Below are positions 33,921 through 42,739 of a stretch of 64,000 nucleotides of DNA, one piece after another. This DNA comes from Hymenobacter sp. BT559. GTDB taxonomy: Bacteria; Bacteroidota; Bacteroidia; Cytophagales; Hymenobacteraceae. The position numbers and the translations under genes are program-made. Positions within the stretch are counted from its first letter, which is position 1; each line of letters starts with the position of its first letter. The stretch is from NCBI RefSeq assembly GCF_016427535.1, contig NZ_JAELXV010000006.1, positions 186,001-250,000 of the forward strand. The letters run 5' to 3'. The notes under the pieces are model-generated. The model worked only from the letters and a program-made list of their open reading frames with translations, was not told the origin of the DNA and searched no databases.

Positions 33921-34892
33921 CTATTGCCCGAGCACGATGGCGAAAATCAGCGGGGCCACGATGGTAGCGTCGCTTTCGATGATGAATTTCGGCGTTTTCT
34001 CACCCAGCTTGCCCCACGTAATTTTCTCGTTGGGCACGGCACCGGAGTACGAGCCATACGAAGTGGTTGAGTCCGAAATCTGGGCGAAGTAGCCCCACAG
34101 CGGCACGTCGTGGCGCTGCAAGTCCTGGTGCAGCATAGGCACTACGCAGATAGGGAAGTCGCCGGCAATGCCACCGCCAATCTGGAAGAAGCCGATTTTG
34201 CTTTCCTCCGTGGCCGTTTTGGTGTACCAATCGGCCAAGTACATCATGTACTGGATGCCGGTTTTCATGGTGTGCACGTTCTTGATGTCGCCCGAAATCA
34301 CGTGGCCAGCGTAGATGTTGCCGAGCGTCGAGTCTTCCCAGCCGGGGCAGATGATGGGCAGGTTTTTCTCGGCGGCGGCTAGCATCCATGAGTCTTTAGG
34401 GTCAATCTGGTAGTACTGCTCCAAGTCGCCCGACTTCAGAATCTGATAGAAGAACTCATGCGGGAAATATGACTCACCAGCTTGGTCGGCCTTTTCCCAG
34501 TGCTTGAGCACGGTGTGCTCGATGCGGCGCATAGCCTCCTCTTCGGGAATGCAGGTATCGGTCACGCGGTTCATGTGGCGCTTCAGCAGCTCGTGCTCGT
34601 CGGCGGCAGTGAGGTCGCGGTAGTGCGGCACGCGCTCGTAGAAGTCGTGGGCTACTAGGTTGAAGATATCCTCTTCCAGGTTGGCGCCGGTGCAGCTGAT
34701 AATTTGCACTTTGTCTTGGCGAATGAGCTCGGCCAGCTGAATACCCATTTCGGCGGTACTCATGGCGCCGGCCAGGGTAATCATCATTTTACCGCCATCG
34801 GCAAGGTGCTTGTTGTAGCCATCGGCCGCGTCGATGAGGGCAGCAGCGTTGAAGTGGCGGAAGTGGTGCTTGAGGAAGTTGGTGATTTGCAT
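33921..34892 (-). CDS. Deoxyhypusine synthase-family protein
   Basis: 323 residues. ITLAGAMSTAEMGIQLAELI and VQIISCTGANLEEDIFNLVAHDFY fit the NAD-binding domain; YAGHVISGDIK, IGFFQIGGGIAGDFPICVVP and TSYGSYSGAVPNEKITWGKL match the C-terminal half, where the Lys of TWGK corresponds to the enzyme-intermediate lysine of deoxyhypusine synthase. Bacteria lack eIF5A, so bacterial members act on polyamines (homospermidine-like chemistry) or an unknown protein; the substrate here is unknown. It is cytosolic, with short AGTGCTTGG repeats upstream of the ATG. Confidence 0.88.
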   Translation of the reverse strand: MQITNFLKHHFRHFNAAALIDAADGYNKHLADGGKMMITLAGAMSTAEMGIQLAELIRQDKVQIISCTGANLEEDIFNLVAHDFYERVPHYRDLTAADEHELLKRHMNRVTDTCIPEEEAMRRIEHTVLKHWEKADQAGESYFPHEFFYQILKSGDLEQYYQIDPKDSWMLAAAEKNLPIICPGWEDSTLGNIYAGHVISGDIKNVHTMKTGIQYMMYLADWYTKTATEESKIGFFQIGGGIAGDFPICVVPMLHQDLQRHDVPLWGYFAQISDSTTSYGSYSGAVPNEKITWGKLGEKTPKFIIESDATIVAPLIFAIVLGQ

Positions 34893-35026
34893 GTCTCAGT
34901 GCTTGGTGCTTGGTGCCTAGTGCATAGTACGCAACGGCGCCAGGCGGGGTACAATAAAAGTAAAGTGCCTTGTGACTAGCTACATTGAATGCCTAAGCAC
35001 TAAGCTCTAAGCACAAAGCACTACTT

Positions 35027-35569
35027 CTACGCCGGCTCGGCGATAATCAGGTTGTGGTTGGTGTAAATGCAGATGTCAGCCGCGATGTGCAGGGCGTCTT
35101 CCACCATCTGGCGGGCGGTGAGGTGCGGGGCGTGCTTTTTGAGGGCTAGCGCAGCGGCTTGCGCATACATGGCACCGCTGCCGATGGCGGCCACGTCAGA
35201 ATCGGGCTGGAGCACATCGCCGGTGCCGCTCACGATGAGCAACTCGTCTTTGTCGCACACTACCATCATGGCTTCGAGCTTGCGCAGGTACTGGTCTTTG
35301 CGCCAGTCCTTGGCCAACTCAATGGCGGCCCGCGTCAGATTGTTGCCGTAGGCCGAAAGCTTTTCCTCGAAGCGGTCGAGCAGCATAAAGGCATCGGCGG
35401 TGGAGCCCGCGAAGCCGGTTACGACTTTGCCGTCGTTGAGCTGGCGCACTTTGCGCACGTTATTTTTGGCTACGTGCTTGTCCATAGTGGCCTGGCCATC
35501 GGCCCCTAGGGCTATCTGGCCGTTGTGGCGCACGCCGAGCACGGTCGTGGAGCGAATTTTTGGAAGCAT
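35027..35569 (-). CDS. hslV: ATP-dependent protease subunit HslV
   Basis: 180 residues from ATG 35569 (MLPKIRSTTVLGVRHNGQIA). The proteolytic N-terminal Thr is in STTVLG, so a short propeptide of about 7 residues must be removed; GFAGSTADAFMLLDRFEEKL and AIGSGAMYAQAAALAL are conserved HslV blocks. HslV forms the two-ring peptidase of the HslUV protease. hslU is not in this window. The frame is open 15 nt further upstream, but MLPKIRS is the family start. Confidence 0.95.
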   Translation of the reverse strand: MLPKIRSTTVLGVRHNGQIALGADGQATMDKHVAKNNVRKVRQLNDGKVVTGFAGSTADAFMLLDRFEEKLSAYGNNLTRAAIELAKDWRKDQYLRKLEAMMVVCDKDELLIVSGTGDVLQPDSDVAAIGSGAMYAQAAALALKKHAPHLTARQMVEDALHIAADICIYTNHNLIIAEPA

Positions 35570-35608
35570 AGCGCAAAAATACAACCCCTATCCCACCGGG
35601 GCACGCTA

Positions 35609-35650
35609 AACCAAAAACGGCCGAGCTTTACAGCCCGGCCGTTTTTGGTT
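35609..35650 (-). terminator. Intrinsic terminator downstream of the TonB receptor
   Basis: AACCAAAAACGGCC and GGCCGTTTTTGGTT with a 14-nt loop. It is T-rich on both strands. It lies 63 nt beyond the stop of the minus-strand receptor gene and upstream of hslV. Confidence 0.85.
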
Positions 35651-35651
35651 C

Positions 35652-35711
35652 GTACCGTGGATGCTGCGAACCCACGAGTGCATCCGTTTGCACACGGATT
35701 CACAGAACGGC
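35652..35711 (-). other. Possible degenerate tRNA 3'-region remnant
   Basis: Read on the minus strand, AATCCGTGTGCAAACGGAT forms an anticodon-arm-like hairpin, and CGTGGGTTCGCAGCATCCACG looks like a T-arm with an enlarged loop containing GGTTCG. The spacing and pairing do not meet normal tRNA rules, so this is a weak call. It is noted because menD carries clearer tRNA pieces. Confidence 0.25.
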
Positions 35712-35712
35712 A

Positions 35713-38295
35713 TTAGAATTTGACTTGCAGCTTAGCAAACAGGAACCGTCCGTTCGAACCCATTTGCACGGGGTCCCAGGCGCCACCTGTTTCAGTAACC
35801 AAGGGGTTGAAGAAGCTGGGATACACATTGAAGAGATTGGAGCTGCCCAGCGACAGGCGCAGTTGGTTGGTGAGCGCGTAGCTCAGGGCCACGTCGGTGG
35901 TTAGGCGCTGGCCGTAGTTTTCCGGTTTGCCGTCGTAGTCAATCAGCTTCACCCCACCAAACTGCACGAAGCGCACTAGCGCTCCGAAGCGTCCTAGGTT
36001 ATAATCGAAGGTCAAATTGATTTTGAAGGGCGGCGCGGAAGCTTTCACAAACGCTTGCTCGCGTTGGCCGAAGAAGGTTTCTTCCTTACCTGCCAGTCCC
36101 GGCGTCGTTTTTACACTGGTCACCAGCAGGCGATTGAGGTTGGCGGCCAGTGTGGTGCTGAGGCGACCGCTGCCTACACCTATCGTATTGGCTACCACGG
36201 CGTCGAGGCCCCAGGTAGTGGTAGAGGCGGCATTGGCGAAAAACTGCGCCTGCCCTACCCCTAGGCTAGTGAGCGTGCCCCCGATAACATTATCGTCCTG
36301 TTTAAACGTGCCCGTGAGCACAATGCGGTCCTTGATGTGAATGTAGTAGCCATCTACCGTGAAGGTCAGAATAGAGCCTGCCCGGCCCGTAAAGCCCACG
36401 CTGGCTGACTGCGAACGCTCCTGCGTAAGGGCCGGAATACCCACGGCCCGCGACACGGGACCATCGTTGCGGTCGAGCAAAATGTCTACCGGCTTACCTC
36501 CTACCACATTGGTAAATACGGTATTAAAATTAATCTGCGCCAGCGAGGGCGCCCGGAAACCGGTGCTGAGCGTGCCGCGCAGCGAGAGGGCGTCGCTGAG
36601 CTTGAGGCGGGTGGCAATTTTGCCGGTGAGGTTGCTGCCAAAATCGGTGTAGTGCTCGTAGCGGGTGGCCCCTTCTACCAGCCACGCCTTGGTCACGTTG
36701 AGTTCTGCGTCGAGGTACACGCCCACGTTTTCGCGACTGGCGTTCACCTCATTGCGCGGCTGAAAACCGGGGAAGCCTTGCGCCCCGGCCGCCAACCCCG
36801 AGCCGGGCGCGTAGTTGGTGTAGGAGCCGGCATCGCCCGCAAACAGCGAGTACCACTCAGTTCGAAACTCACTGCCAAACGCCAGGTTCAGGCCCTGGGC
36901 TACGGTCTTAAAGTTGCGGCTCACGTTAAGGTTCACCACGTCTTGCTGCAGCTGAAAACCGCCCGCGTCGAAGCTTGTGGGTGACGCAGCTCCTAGGGTC
37001 GCATTCAGCGAATTGCGCACGCCATAGTGAAAGCGGTTCGAGCCAAAGCTGTTGCTCAGGTCCACGTCCCAGGCGCCAAAGTTGCCCCGCAGCCCTGCCA
37101 CTCCCTGCGCATCAAAAATGTTACCGCTGATGATGGGGTCGAAGCCGTTGGGATAGAGCGTAGCGTTGCTGCGCGGGTTCGGAATGGTGTTGCCGTTGTC
37201 GTCCGTGCTGGTCGGAAAGCGGGTGTAGGCATAGGCGTCGCCCCGACGCACGTTGAAACCGCCAAATGCATAAGCATAAATATTCTCGTTCAGGGGCAGC
37301 TTGCTGTTGAGGTAAGCCGACGTATTGTAGGCCTTGGGGTCGCCGTACTCGCGGCGCTGAATACCGTCGGGCGCCGGCACGTTGGCCCGCTGGGTATGTT
37401 CGCGCTGGTTGAAATCGGCGGTGAGGTTTATGTAGCCGCCTTCGCCCACACCAATGCCGTAGTTTAGATTCGCATTCAGGTTACCTCCATCAAAGGTCTT
37501 ATCATCAAAGCGATACTTGGCGGTGTACGCGCCGTAGTTTACGTTGGCGGTTAGTTCCTTAGTGCTGGTTTTGAGCACGATGTTGATAACGCCCGCAATG
37601 GCATCGGAGCCGTACTGGGCCGACGCGCCATCGCGCAAAATCTCGATGCGCTCGATGCTGGCGGCCGGAATCGTATTGAGGTCGGTGCCCGTGTTGCCCC
37701 GCCCGCGCGTGCCAAAAAGGTTGACGAGCGACGACTGATGCCAGCGCTTGCCATTCACCAGTACCAGCGTTTGGTCGGGACCTAGGCCGCGCAGCGTGGC
37801 GGGGTCGGTGTGGTCGGCGCCGTCGGCCCCGCTCTGGCGGTTCGAGTTGAAGGAAGGCGCCACAAATTGTAGCAGCTGGTTCACGTCGAGTTGGCCGGTT
37901 TTGGCCGTCACCTGCTGTACATCGATGATATCGACTGGCGAGGGCGAGTCAGTCACGGTGCGGTTGAGGCTGCGCGAACCCACTACCTGCACGCCTTCGA
38001 GGGTGGTGCTCGCCTCGGCCAGTTGCACCGAGATGGGGCCGCTCGTAGGGCTGACTTCCTGCGTGGTATACCCTAGGGCACTAACCTGAAGACGGGGCTG
38101 AGCCGTGCGAGCCCGCAGTACAAAGCGGCCATTGGCGTCGGTGCCAATGCCATTGTTGGTACCCTTCTCAACTACCGTGGCCCCAATAATGGGCCTGCCA
38201 GCGGCATCCAGCACTTGGCCCGACAACGTTTGGCTCTGCGCAAAAGCAGCACTATTGGCTAGCACTAATGGAAACAAAAGTAAATTATGCTTCAT
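35713..38295 (-). CDS. TonB-dependent receptor with N-terminal carboxypeptidase-like domain
   Basis: 860 residues. A signal peptide ends near AFAQSQ. Residues about 24-95 are a CarboxypepD_reg-like domain (LSGQVLDAAGRPIIGATVVE, GIGTDANGRFVLRA). The plug follows (about 105-230: SPSPVDIIDVQQV, PATLRGLGPDQTLVLVNGKRW, IERIEILRDGASAQYGSDAIAGVINIVLK), then the 22-strand barrel ending in an aromatic-rich tail (GRFLFAKLQVKF). It imports a large substrate across the outer membrane with TonB energy. No SusD partner is adjacent, so a glycan is not implied. Terminator at 35609; -7 element at 38322. Confidence 0.93.
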   Translation of the reverse strand: MKHNLLLFPLVLANSAAFAQSQTLSGQVLDAAGRPIIGATVVEKGTNNGIGTDANGRFVLRARTAQPRLQVSALGYTTQEVSPTSGPISVQLAEASTTLEGVQVVGSRSLNRTVTDSPSPVDIIDVQQVTAKTGQLDVNQLLQFVAPSFNSNRQSGADGADHTDPATLRGLGPDQTLVLVNGKRWHQSSLVNLFGTRGRGNTGTDLNTIPAASIERIEILRDGASAQYGSDAIAGVINIVLKTSTKELTANVNYGAYTAKYRFDDKTFDGGNLNANLNYGIGVGEGGYINLTADFNQREHTQRANVPAPDGIQRREYGDPKAYNTSAYLNSKLPLNENIYAYAFGGFNVRRGDAYAYTRFPTSTDDNGNTIPNPRSNATLYPNGFDPIISGNIFDAQGVAGLRGNFGAWDVDLSNSFGSNRFHYGVRNSLNATLGAASPTSFDAGGFQLQQDVVNLNVSRNFKTVAQGLNLAFGSEFRTEWYSLFAGDAGSYTNYAPGSGLAAGAQGFPGFQPRNEVNASRENVGVYLDAELNVTKAWLVEGATRYEHYTDFGSNLTGKIATRLKLSDALSLRGTLSTGFRAPSLAQINFNTVFTNVVGGKPVDILLDRNDGPVSRAVGIPALTQERSQSASVGFTGRAGSILTFTVDGYYIHIKDRIVLTGTFKQDDNVIGGTLTSLGVGQAQFFANAASTTTWGLDAVVANTIGVGSGRLSTTLAANLNRLLVTSVKTTPGLAGKEETFFGQREQAFVKASAPPFKINLTFDYNLGRFGALVRFVQFGGVKLIDYDGKPENYGQRLTTDVALSYALTNQLRLSLGSSNLFNVYPSFFNPLVTETGGAWDPVQMGSNGRFLFAKLQVKF

Positions 38296-38321
38296 TATCT
38301 TGAAATTATCATGGTAATGCG

Positions 38322-38329
38322 CAAATATA
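38322..38329 (-). promoter_or_regulatory. Putative -7 element of the TonB receptor (TATATTTG)
   Basis: Exact TAnnTTTG match 27 nt upstream of the receptor ATG on the minus strand. No obvious TTTG at -33. Confidence 0.45.
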
Positions 38330-38380
38330 TACTGTTTCCGAAAGCACCCTTATTCGCAGGGTCGAAATAGATATAAAAGC

Positions 38381-38410
38381 AAGAAGCCAGCCCAAATGGG
38401 CTGGCTTCTT
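38381..38410 (-). terminator. Intrinsic terminator of the pyruvate dehydrogenase E2 gene
   Basis: AAGAAGCCAGCCC, loop ATTT on the minus strand, GGGCTGGCTTCTT, followed by a T-rich stretch, 46 nt after the stop at 38456. Confidence 0.85.
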
Positions 38411-38455
38411 ATGGGTACTTAATCAATTTGCGGCATCATCAGCCCACCTAGGGGG

Positions 38456-40162
38456 CTAAATCAACATCCGCAGCGGGTCTTCGAGCAGGCCTTTTACAGT
38501 TTGCAGGAACGCGGCGCCGGTAGCACCGTCTACCACGCGGTGGTCGCACGAAAGAGTTACTTTCATCACGTTGCCGATAGCCAGCTCGCCATTCTTCACC
38601 ACAGCGGTTTGCTTGATACCACCTACGGCCAGGATGCAGGCATCCGGGGGGTTGATGATAGCGGTGAACTCGTCGATGCCGAACATACCTAGGTTCGAGA
38701 TGGTGAAGGTGCTACCCTCCCACTCGGCGGGCTGCAGCTTCTTGCTCTTGGCTTTGCCGGCCAGCTCTTTTACCTCGGTAGCAATCTGCGACATGCCTTT
38801 GCCGTCCGCGTTGCGCACCACGGGCACCAGCAGGCCTTCGTCCACGGCTACGGCCACGCCGATGTTCACCACTTTGTTTTGGCGAATCTTGTCGCCGAGC
38901 CACGACGAGTTGATGGACGGGTGCTGCTTGAGCGCCACGGCGCAGGCCTTGATAACCATATCGTTGAAGCTGAGCTTCACCGGCGACAGCTCGTTGAGCT
39001 TGGTGCGGGTTTCCATGGCCTTGTCCATCACGATTTCCATCGTGAGGTAGAAGTGCGGGGCCGTAAACAGGCTTTCCGACAAGCGACGAGCAATGACCTT
39101 GCGCATCTGCGACACCGGGGTGTCGGTGTAGGTGCCTTCGGCCGCGGCTGGAGCCGGGGCGGGCGCAGCGGCGGGCTTGGCAGCCGGCTGCTCGGGCAGA
39201 GCGGCTTGGATGTATTCGTTCGGGGCCTGAGCCGGGGCGGCTGCGGGTGCAGCGGCAGCTTGCGGCTGGGCGTTTTGCAGGTCGCGTGCCACGATGCGGC
39301 CGTTTTCGCCTGAGCCTTTCACCTGGCGCAGGTCTACGCCTTTGTCTTTGGCAATGCTCTTAGCGAGCGGCGAGGCGAGCAGGCGGCCGTTGTTTTCGGC
39401 CTGGGGTGCAGCGGCGGCAGCCGGGGCAGCGGCAGGCGCAGCAGCTTCGGCGGGTGCAGCGGCAGCCGAGGCGGGCGCGCTGCTCTGGTCGCCACCGTTC
39501 AGCAGGGCCTGAATGTCAGCACCTTCTTCACCAATGATGGCGAGCACGCCATCTACGGCTACGGCTTCACCTTCTTTGGGGCCGGTGTAGAGCAGGGTGC
39601 CATCTTCGTAGTTTTCCAGCTCCATCGTGGCTTTGTCGGTTTCGACTTCAGCCAGCACGTCGCCCGATTTCACCTTGTCGCCCACCTTTTTCAGCCAGGC
39701 GGCGATAGTGCCCTCGGTCATCGTATCGCTCATTTTTGGCATCCGCACTACCGTGGCTTTCTTGCCATTAGCAGGCGCGGCCGGGGCAGCGGGAGCCGCA
39801 GGTGCGGGGGCCGGGGCGGCAGCCGCCGGAGCGGGTGCAGGAGCCGGCGCAGCGGCGGGGGCAGGAGCAGCAGCCGGGGCGCTACCACCACCTTGGCCAT
39901 TGAGCAGGCCCGAAATGTCTTCGCCTTCCTTGCCCACAATCGCCAACACGCCGTCAACGGGCACCGAGTCTTTCTCTTTGGGGCCGATGTAGAGCAGGGT
40001 ACCGTCTTCGTAGTTTTCCAGCTCCATCGTGGCTTTGTCGGTCTCGACTTCGGCCAGGATGTCGCCCGATTTCACTTTGTCGCCTACTTTCTTGAGCCAG
40101 GCCGCGATGGTCCCTTCGGTCATCGTGTCGCTCATTTTCGGCATTTTTATAATTTCGGCCAT
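38456..40162 (-). CDS. pdhC: Pyruvate dehydrogenase complex E2, dihydrolipoamide acetyltransferase
   Basis: 568 residues from ATG 40162 (MAEIIKMPKMSDTM). Two lipoyl domains (about 1-80 and 140-220) each have the lipoylated Lys in VETDKATMELENYEDG. Ala/Pro-rich linkers follow each. A peripheral subunit-binding domain (RLLASPLAKSIAKDKGVDL) precedes the catalytic domain with SDTPVSQMRKVIARRLS-like start and CDHRVVDGATGAAFL holding the catalytic His and Asp. It transfers acetyl to CoA in the core of the complex. The two lipoyl domains are almost identical in DNA, and E1 and E3 are not in the window. Confidence 0.95.
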   Translation of the reverse strand: MAEIIKMPKMSDTMTEGTIAAWLKKVGDKVKSGDILAEVETDKATMELENYEDGTLLYIGPKEKDSVPVDGVLAIVGKEGEDISGLLNGQGGGSAPAAAPAPAAAPAPAPAPAAAAPAPAPAAPAAPAAPANGKKATVVRMPKMSDTMTEGTIAAWLKKVGDKVKSGDVLAEVETDKATMELENYEDGTLLYTGPKEGEAVAVDGVLAIIGEEGADIQALLNGGDQSSAPASAAAAPAEAAAPAAAPAAAAAPQAENNGRLLASPLAKSIAKDKGVDLRQVKGSGENGRIVARDLQNAQPQAAAAPAAAPAQAPNEYIQAALPEQPAAKPAAAPAPAPAAAEGTYTDTPVSQMRKVIARRLSESLFTAPHFYLTMEIVMDKAMETRTKLNELSPVKLSFNDMVIKACAVALKQHPSINSSWLGDKIRQNKVVNIGVAVAVDEGLLVPVVRNADGKGMSQIATEVKELAGKAKSKKLQPAEWEGSTFTISNLGMFGIDEFTAIINPPDACILAVGGIKQTAVVKNGELAIGNVMKVTLSCDHRVVDGATGAAFLQTVKGLLEDPLRMLI

Positions 40163-40254
40163 CGGAATTGCGGGTTGGGATTGGGGGCCAAAATTAGCCG
40201 CGAAAAGTCGGGTAAACAATCCGGGCCAATACTGGCAGGTGGGAAGTAAGGCGG

Positions 40255-40872
40255 CTACTCAGCCAAATGGCTTACGTCTAAGAAATTGCGAATAGTAAAC
40301 TGGCTACCTGTATAATGCAATTTATACAAGCAAAGGTTTTGATGCTCAAACTCATCCATGCAGCTGAGCGGATAGCCTAGGAGCTGACACAGCAGCACAC
40401 GCATAGCCCGGCCGTGCATGCACACCAGCACGATTTCATCGTCGGGTCGGCTTTGAAGTAGCTCGATGAAGGGACGCTGGCGGGCAGCTACGTCGGCTGG
40501 GCTTTCGCCACCGGGCAGGTGGGCAAGGTCGTTGCCGGCCAGCCATTCGTCCAACACATACTTGTATTCGGCGTCTTCCTGCGGCGTGATGCGTGTGCCC
40601 TCGCGGGTGCCCCAGCTTATTTCGTTGAGGGCGGCGTGCGCCTCGTGCGGAATACCTAGGTCGATAAACTTGCGCACCGATTGGTGCGTGCGCTTGAGCC
40701 GGGAGGTGTACACGCGGGCGAAGGGCATGTCCTTATAGGCCTGCCAGAAGCGCTCGGCCTGCCAGCGGCCGCGCTCATTGAGGTCGGAATCGACGCCGCT
40801 GCCTTGCACGATGCCTTGCACGTTGAAATCGGTCTGGCCGTGGCGGAGAAGGTAAATCTGCTGAACGGGCAC
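40255..40872 (-). CDS. Histidine phosphatase family protein (phosphoglycerate mutase-like)
   Basis: 205 residues. The catalytic LLRHGQTDFN (RHG at about residues 10-12), GVDSDLNERGRWQAE, the SRLKRTHQSV phosphate-pocket motif and the second His in LVCMHGRAMRVLL define the branch-1 family. LPGGESPADVAAR is the usual Glu-containing motif. It could be a phosphoglycerate mutase or a phosphatase for small phosphoesters such as alpha-ribazole phosphate; sequence alone does not decide. Upstream is a low-complexity AGTGC-rich stretch and a family A repeat. Confidence 0.9.
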   Translation of the reverse strand: MPVQQIYLLRHGQTDFNVQGIVQGSGVDSDLNERGRWQAERFWQAYKDMPFARVYTSRLKRTHQSVRKFIDLGIPHEAHAALNEISWGTREGTRITPQEDAEYKYVLDEWLAGNDLAHLPGGESPADVAARQRPFIELLQSRPDDEIVLVCMHGRAMRVLLCQLLGYPLSCMDEFEHQNLCLYKLHYTGSQFTIRNFLDVSHLAE

Positions 40873-40952
40873 GGGTAAATGGAGTAGTTTCGCGGTGAAA
40901 TTAGTGCGTAGTGCCGCGTGCTTGGTACTCAGCAGCTAATTAATTCTATTCT

Positions 40953-41041
40953 ACTGAGCGCAGCAAAGCATCTCGCCCGTTTCGCTGTTATCGTAAGAAG
41001 TTAATGCGCCCCGTGCGATGCTTCGCAAGCTCAGCATGACA
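40953..41041. repeat. Palindromic repeat family A, copy 3 (short form)
   Basis: CTGAGCGCAGCAAAGCATCTCGC at the left pairs, imperfectly, with GCGATGCTTCGCAAGCTCAGCATGAC at the right. The right end merges into the 5' end of menI and supplies in-frame ATGs at 41018 and 41036. Confidence 0.75.
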
Positions 41042-41068
41042 ACCGGCGCCTACCAAGCTACTTTATCC

Positions 41069-41503
41069 ATGACCCTCGACGACGTAAAAATCTGGGCTTC
41101 ACACCGCCCCACCCTAGCCGATTCGCTGGGCATTGAACTAACTGACATCACGGACGACTACCTAGAAGGCCGCATGCCCGTGGATGGTCGCACTCACCAG
41201 CCAATGGGTTTGCTGCACGGCGGTGCCTCGGTGGCCCTGGCCGAAACCTTAGGTAGCATCGGCGCGGCTACCCGCATCGACGTGACCCGCCAAGCTTGCG
41301 TGGGCCTTGAAATAAACGCCAACCATATTAAGGGCGTGCGCGATGGCTGGGTGCGCGGCCGGGCCACGGCCTTGCACGTGGGCCGCAGCACGCAGGTGTG
41401 GGAAATTCGTATTACGCACGAAGAAACGGGCGCACTGGTGTGCATCAGCCGCATCACGATGGCCGTGATTGACGTGCCGGCTAGTGGCAAGAAAGAAGCT
41501 TAA
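41069..41503 (+). CDS. menI: Hotdog-fold thioesterase, probable DHNA-CoA hydrolase MenI
   Basis: 144 residues from ATG 41069 (MTLDDVKIWASH). In-frame ATGs at 41018 and 41036 arise from the adjacent repeat and are less likely starts. MGLLHGGASVALAETLGSIGA holds the catalytic Glu of the YdiI/MenI-type hotdog family. MenI removes CoA from 1,4-dihydroxy-2-naphthoyl-CoA in menaquinone synthesis. The stop TAA overlaps the ATG of menF (TAATG), so the two are coupled. The men context makes MenI more likely than a general PaaI-type thioesterase. Confidence 0.85.
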   Translation: MTLDDVKIWASHRPTLADSLGIELTDITDDYLEGRMPVDGRTHQPMGLLHGGASVALAETLGSIGAATRIDVTRQACVGLEINANHIKGVRDGWVRGRATALHVGRSTQVWEIRITHEETGALVCISRITMAVIDVPASGKKEA

Positions 41504-42738
41504 TGCGCGGCGTGGAACCTAGGCTTCTTCCCTGGCCCACTACCCCGGCCGGCCTCGACGCGCCGGCCCGGCTGCGCCACTTAGCGGCGGGTGCACTGCG
41601 CACCGGCCGGCCGCTGGCCATTTGGCGCGAGCCGGGCGCGGTCGCGCCGCGCCTGCTGGCCGCACGTTCACTAGAAGCTACTTATACCGGCTTGCCGCCC
41701 GCGCTCGACGACCGGGCCCCGGCGGGCTTCGCCTTCTTTCCGTTCCGCGACTCCGACCACAACCCAGCCTTGTTTCTGCCGGCCGATGTGCAGTTTGAGG
41801 AAGCCCAGCCCGAGGCAGTGCGCTTGTCGCCCGCCGCCCGCGATATGGCCCCCAACATCGCGGCCTGGCTGGCCCTGCCTACCCCGCCCGAGCTGGCTTG
41901 GCACCACAGCGCGCAGCCCGCGCCCCACGCCGCCACCGAGGCCGAATACACGGCGCTGGTAGAGCGGGGCGTGGCGGCCATTGAGGCGCGCACGGTGGGC
42001 AAGGTGGTGAGCTCGCGGGCTGCCTGCCGCCCGCTACCGCCGGGCTTCGACCCGCTGGCGGCCTTTCAGAAGCTGTGCCGACAATACGAGCGAGCGTTTG
42101 TGTCCTTGGTGAGTGTGCCGGGCGTGGGCACCTGGCTGGGCGCTACCCCCGAGGTACTGGCCGAAGTCACGGCCGATGGCACGTTTTGCACCATGGCCTT
42201 GGCGGGCACCCAGCCGCTGCTGCCGGGCTTGCGCCCGCAAGACGCCATTTGGCGGCAAAAGGAAATCGAGGAACAGGCGCTGGTATCGCGCTACATCGTC
42301 AACTGCTTCAAGCAGTTGCGCCTGCGCGAATATCAGGAGACCGGCCCGCGCACTACGGTAGCAGGCGAGCTGCTGCACTTGCGCACCGACTTTGAGGTAG
42401 ACCTCAAAAACGTGCCCGCGCCTGCCTCCCTAGGTACCGATATGCTGCGGCTGCTGCACCCTACCTCGGCCGTGGGCGGTATGCCGCGCACGGCGGCGCT
42501 AGAGTTTCTAGCGCGCCACGAGGGCTACGACCGAGCCTATTTCAGCGGCTTCCTAGGTCCGGTAAATGTGGCCGCACCCGGCGTGTCGCGGCTCTTCGTG
42601 AACCTGCGCTGCCTGCAAGTGCGCGCTGACGATGCTATCCTTTACGCCGGCACGGGGCTGACCATAGACTCGGACCCGAAACGCGAATGGGAAGAAACGG
42701 AGTATAAAATGCGGACGGTGGCGGCCGTGCTGACGTAG
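41503..42738 (+). CDS. menF: Isochorismate synthase MenF (chorismate-binding enzyme)
   Basis: 411 residues. It isomerises chorismate to isochorismate, the first committed step of menaquinone synthesis. The C-terminal chorismate-binding domain has GTWLGATPEVL, MALAGTQPLLPG, KEIEEQALVSRYIV, HLRTDFEVDL, HPTSAVGGMPR and AYFSGFLGPV, then LFVNLRCLQ and AGTGLTIDSDPKREWEET. The start overlaps menI by one base. A GC-rich inverted repeat begins 2 nt after the stop, before menD. Confidence 0.93.
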   Translation: MRGVEPRLLPWPTTPAGLDAPARLRHLAAGALRTGRPLAIWREPGAVAPRLLAARSLEATYTGLPPALDDRAPAGFAFFPFRDSDHNPALFLPADVQFEEAQPEAVRLSPAARDMAPNIAAWLALPTPPELAWHHSAQPAPHAATEAEYTALVERGVAAIEARTVGKVVSSRAACRPLPPGFDPLAAFQKLCRQYERAFVSLVSVPGVGTWLGATPEVLAEVTADGTFCTMALAGTQPLLPGLRPQDAIWRQKEIEEQALVSRYIVNCFKQLRLREYQETGPRTTVAGELLHLRTDFEVDLKNVPAPASLGTDMLRLLHPTSAVGGMPRTAALEFLARHEGYDRAYFSGFLGPVNVAAPGVSRLFVNLRCLQVRADDAILYAGTGLTIDSDPKREWEETEYKMRTVAAVLT

Positions 42739-42739
42739 G

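Noticed and set aside
34896..35022. AGTGCTTGG/TAAGCACT-like short repeats around the deoxyhypusine-synthase-like gene
   Set aside because: Irregular low-complexity repeats without a constant spacer; not a CRISPR array or a clear regulatory element.
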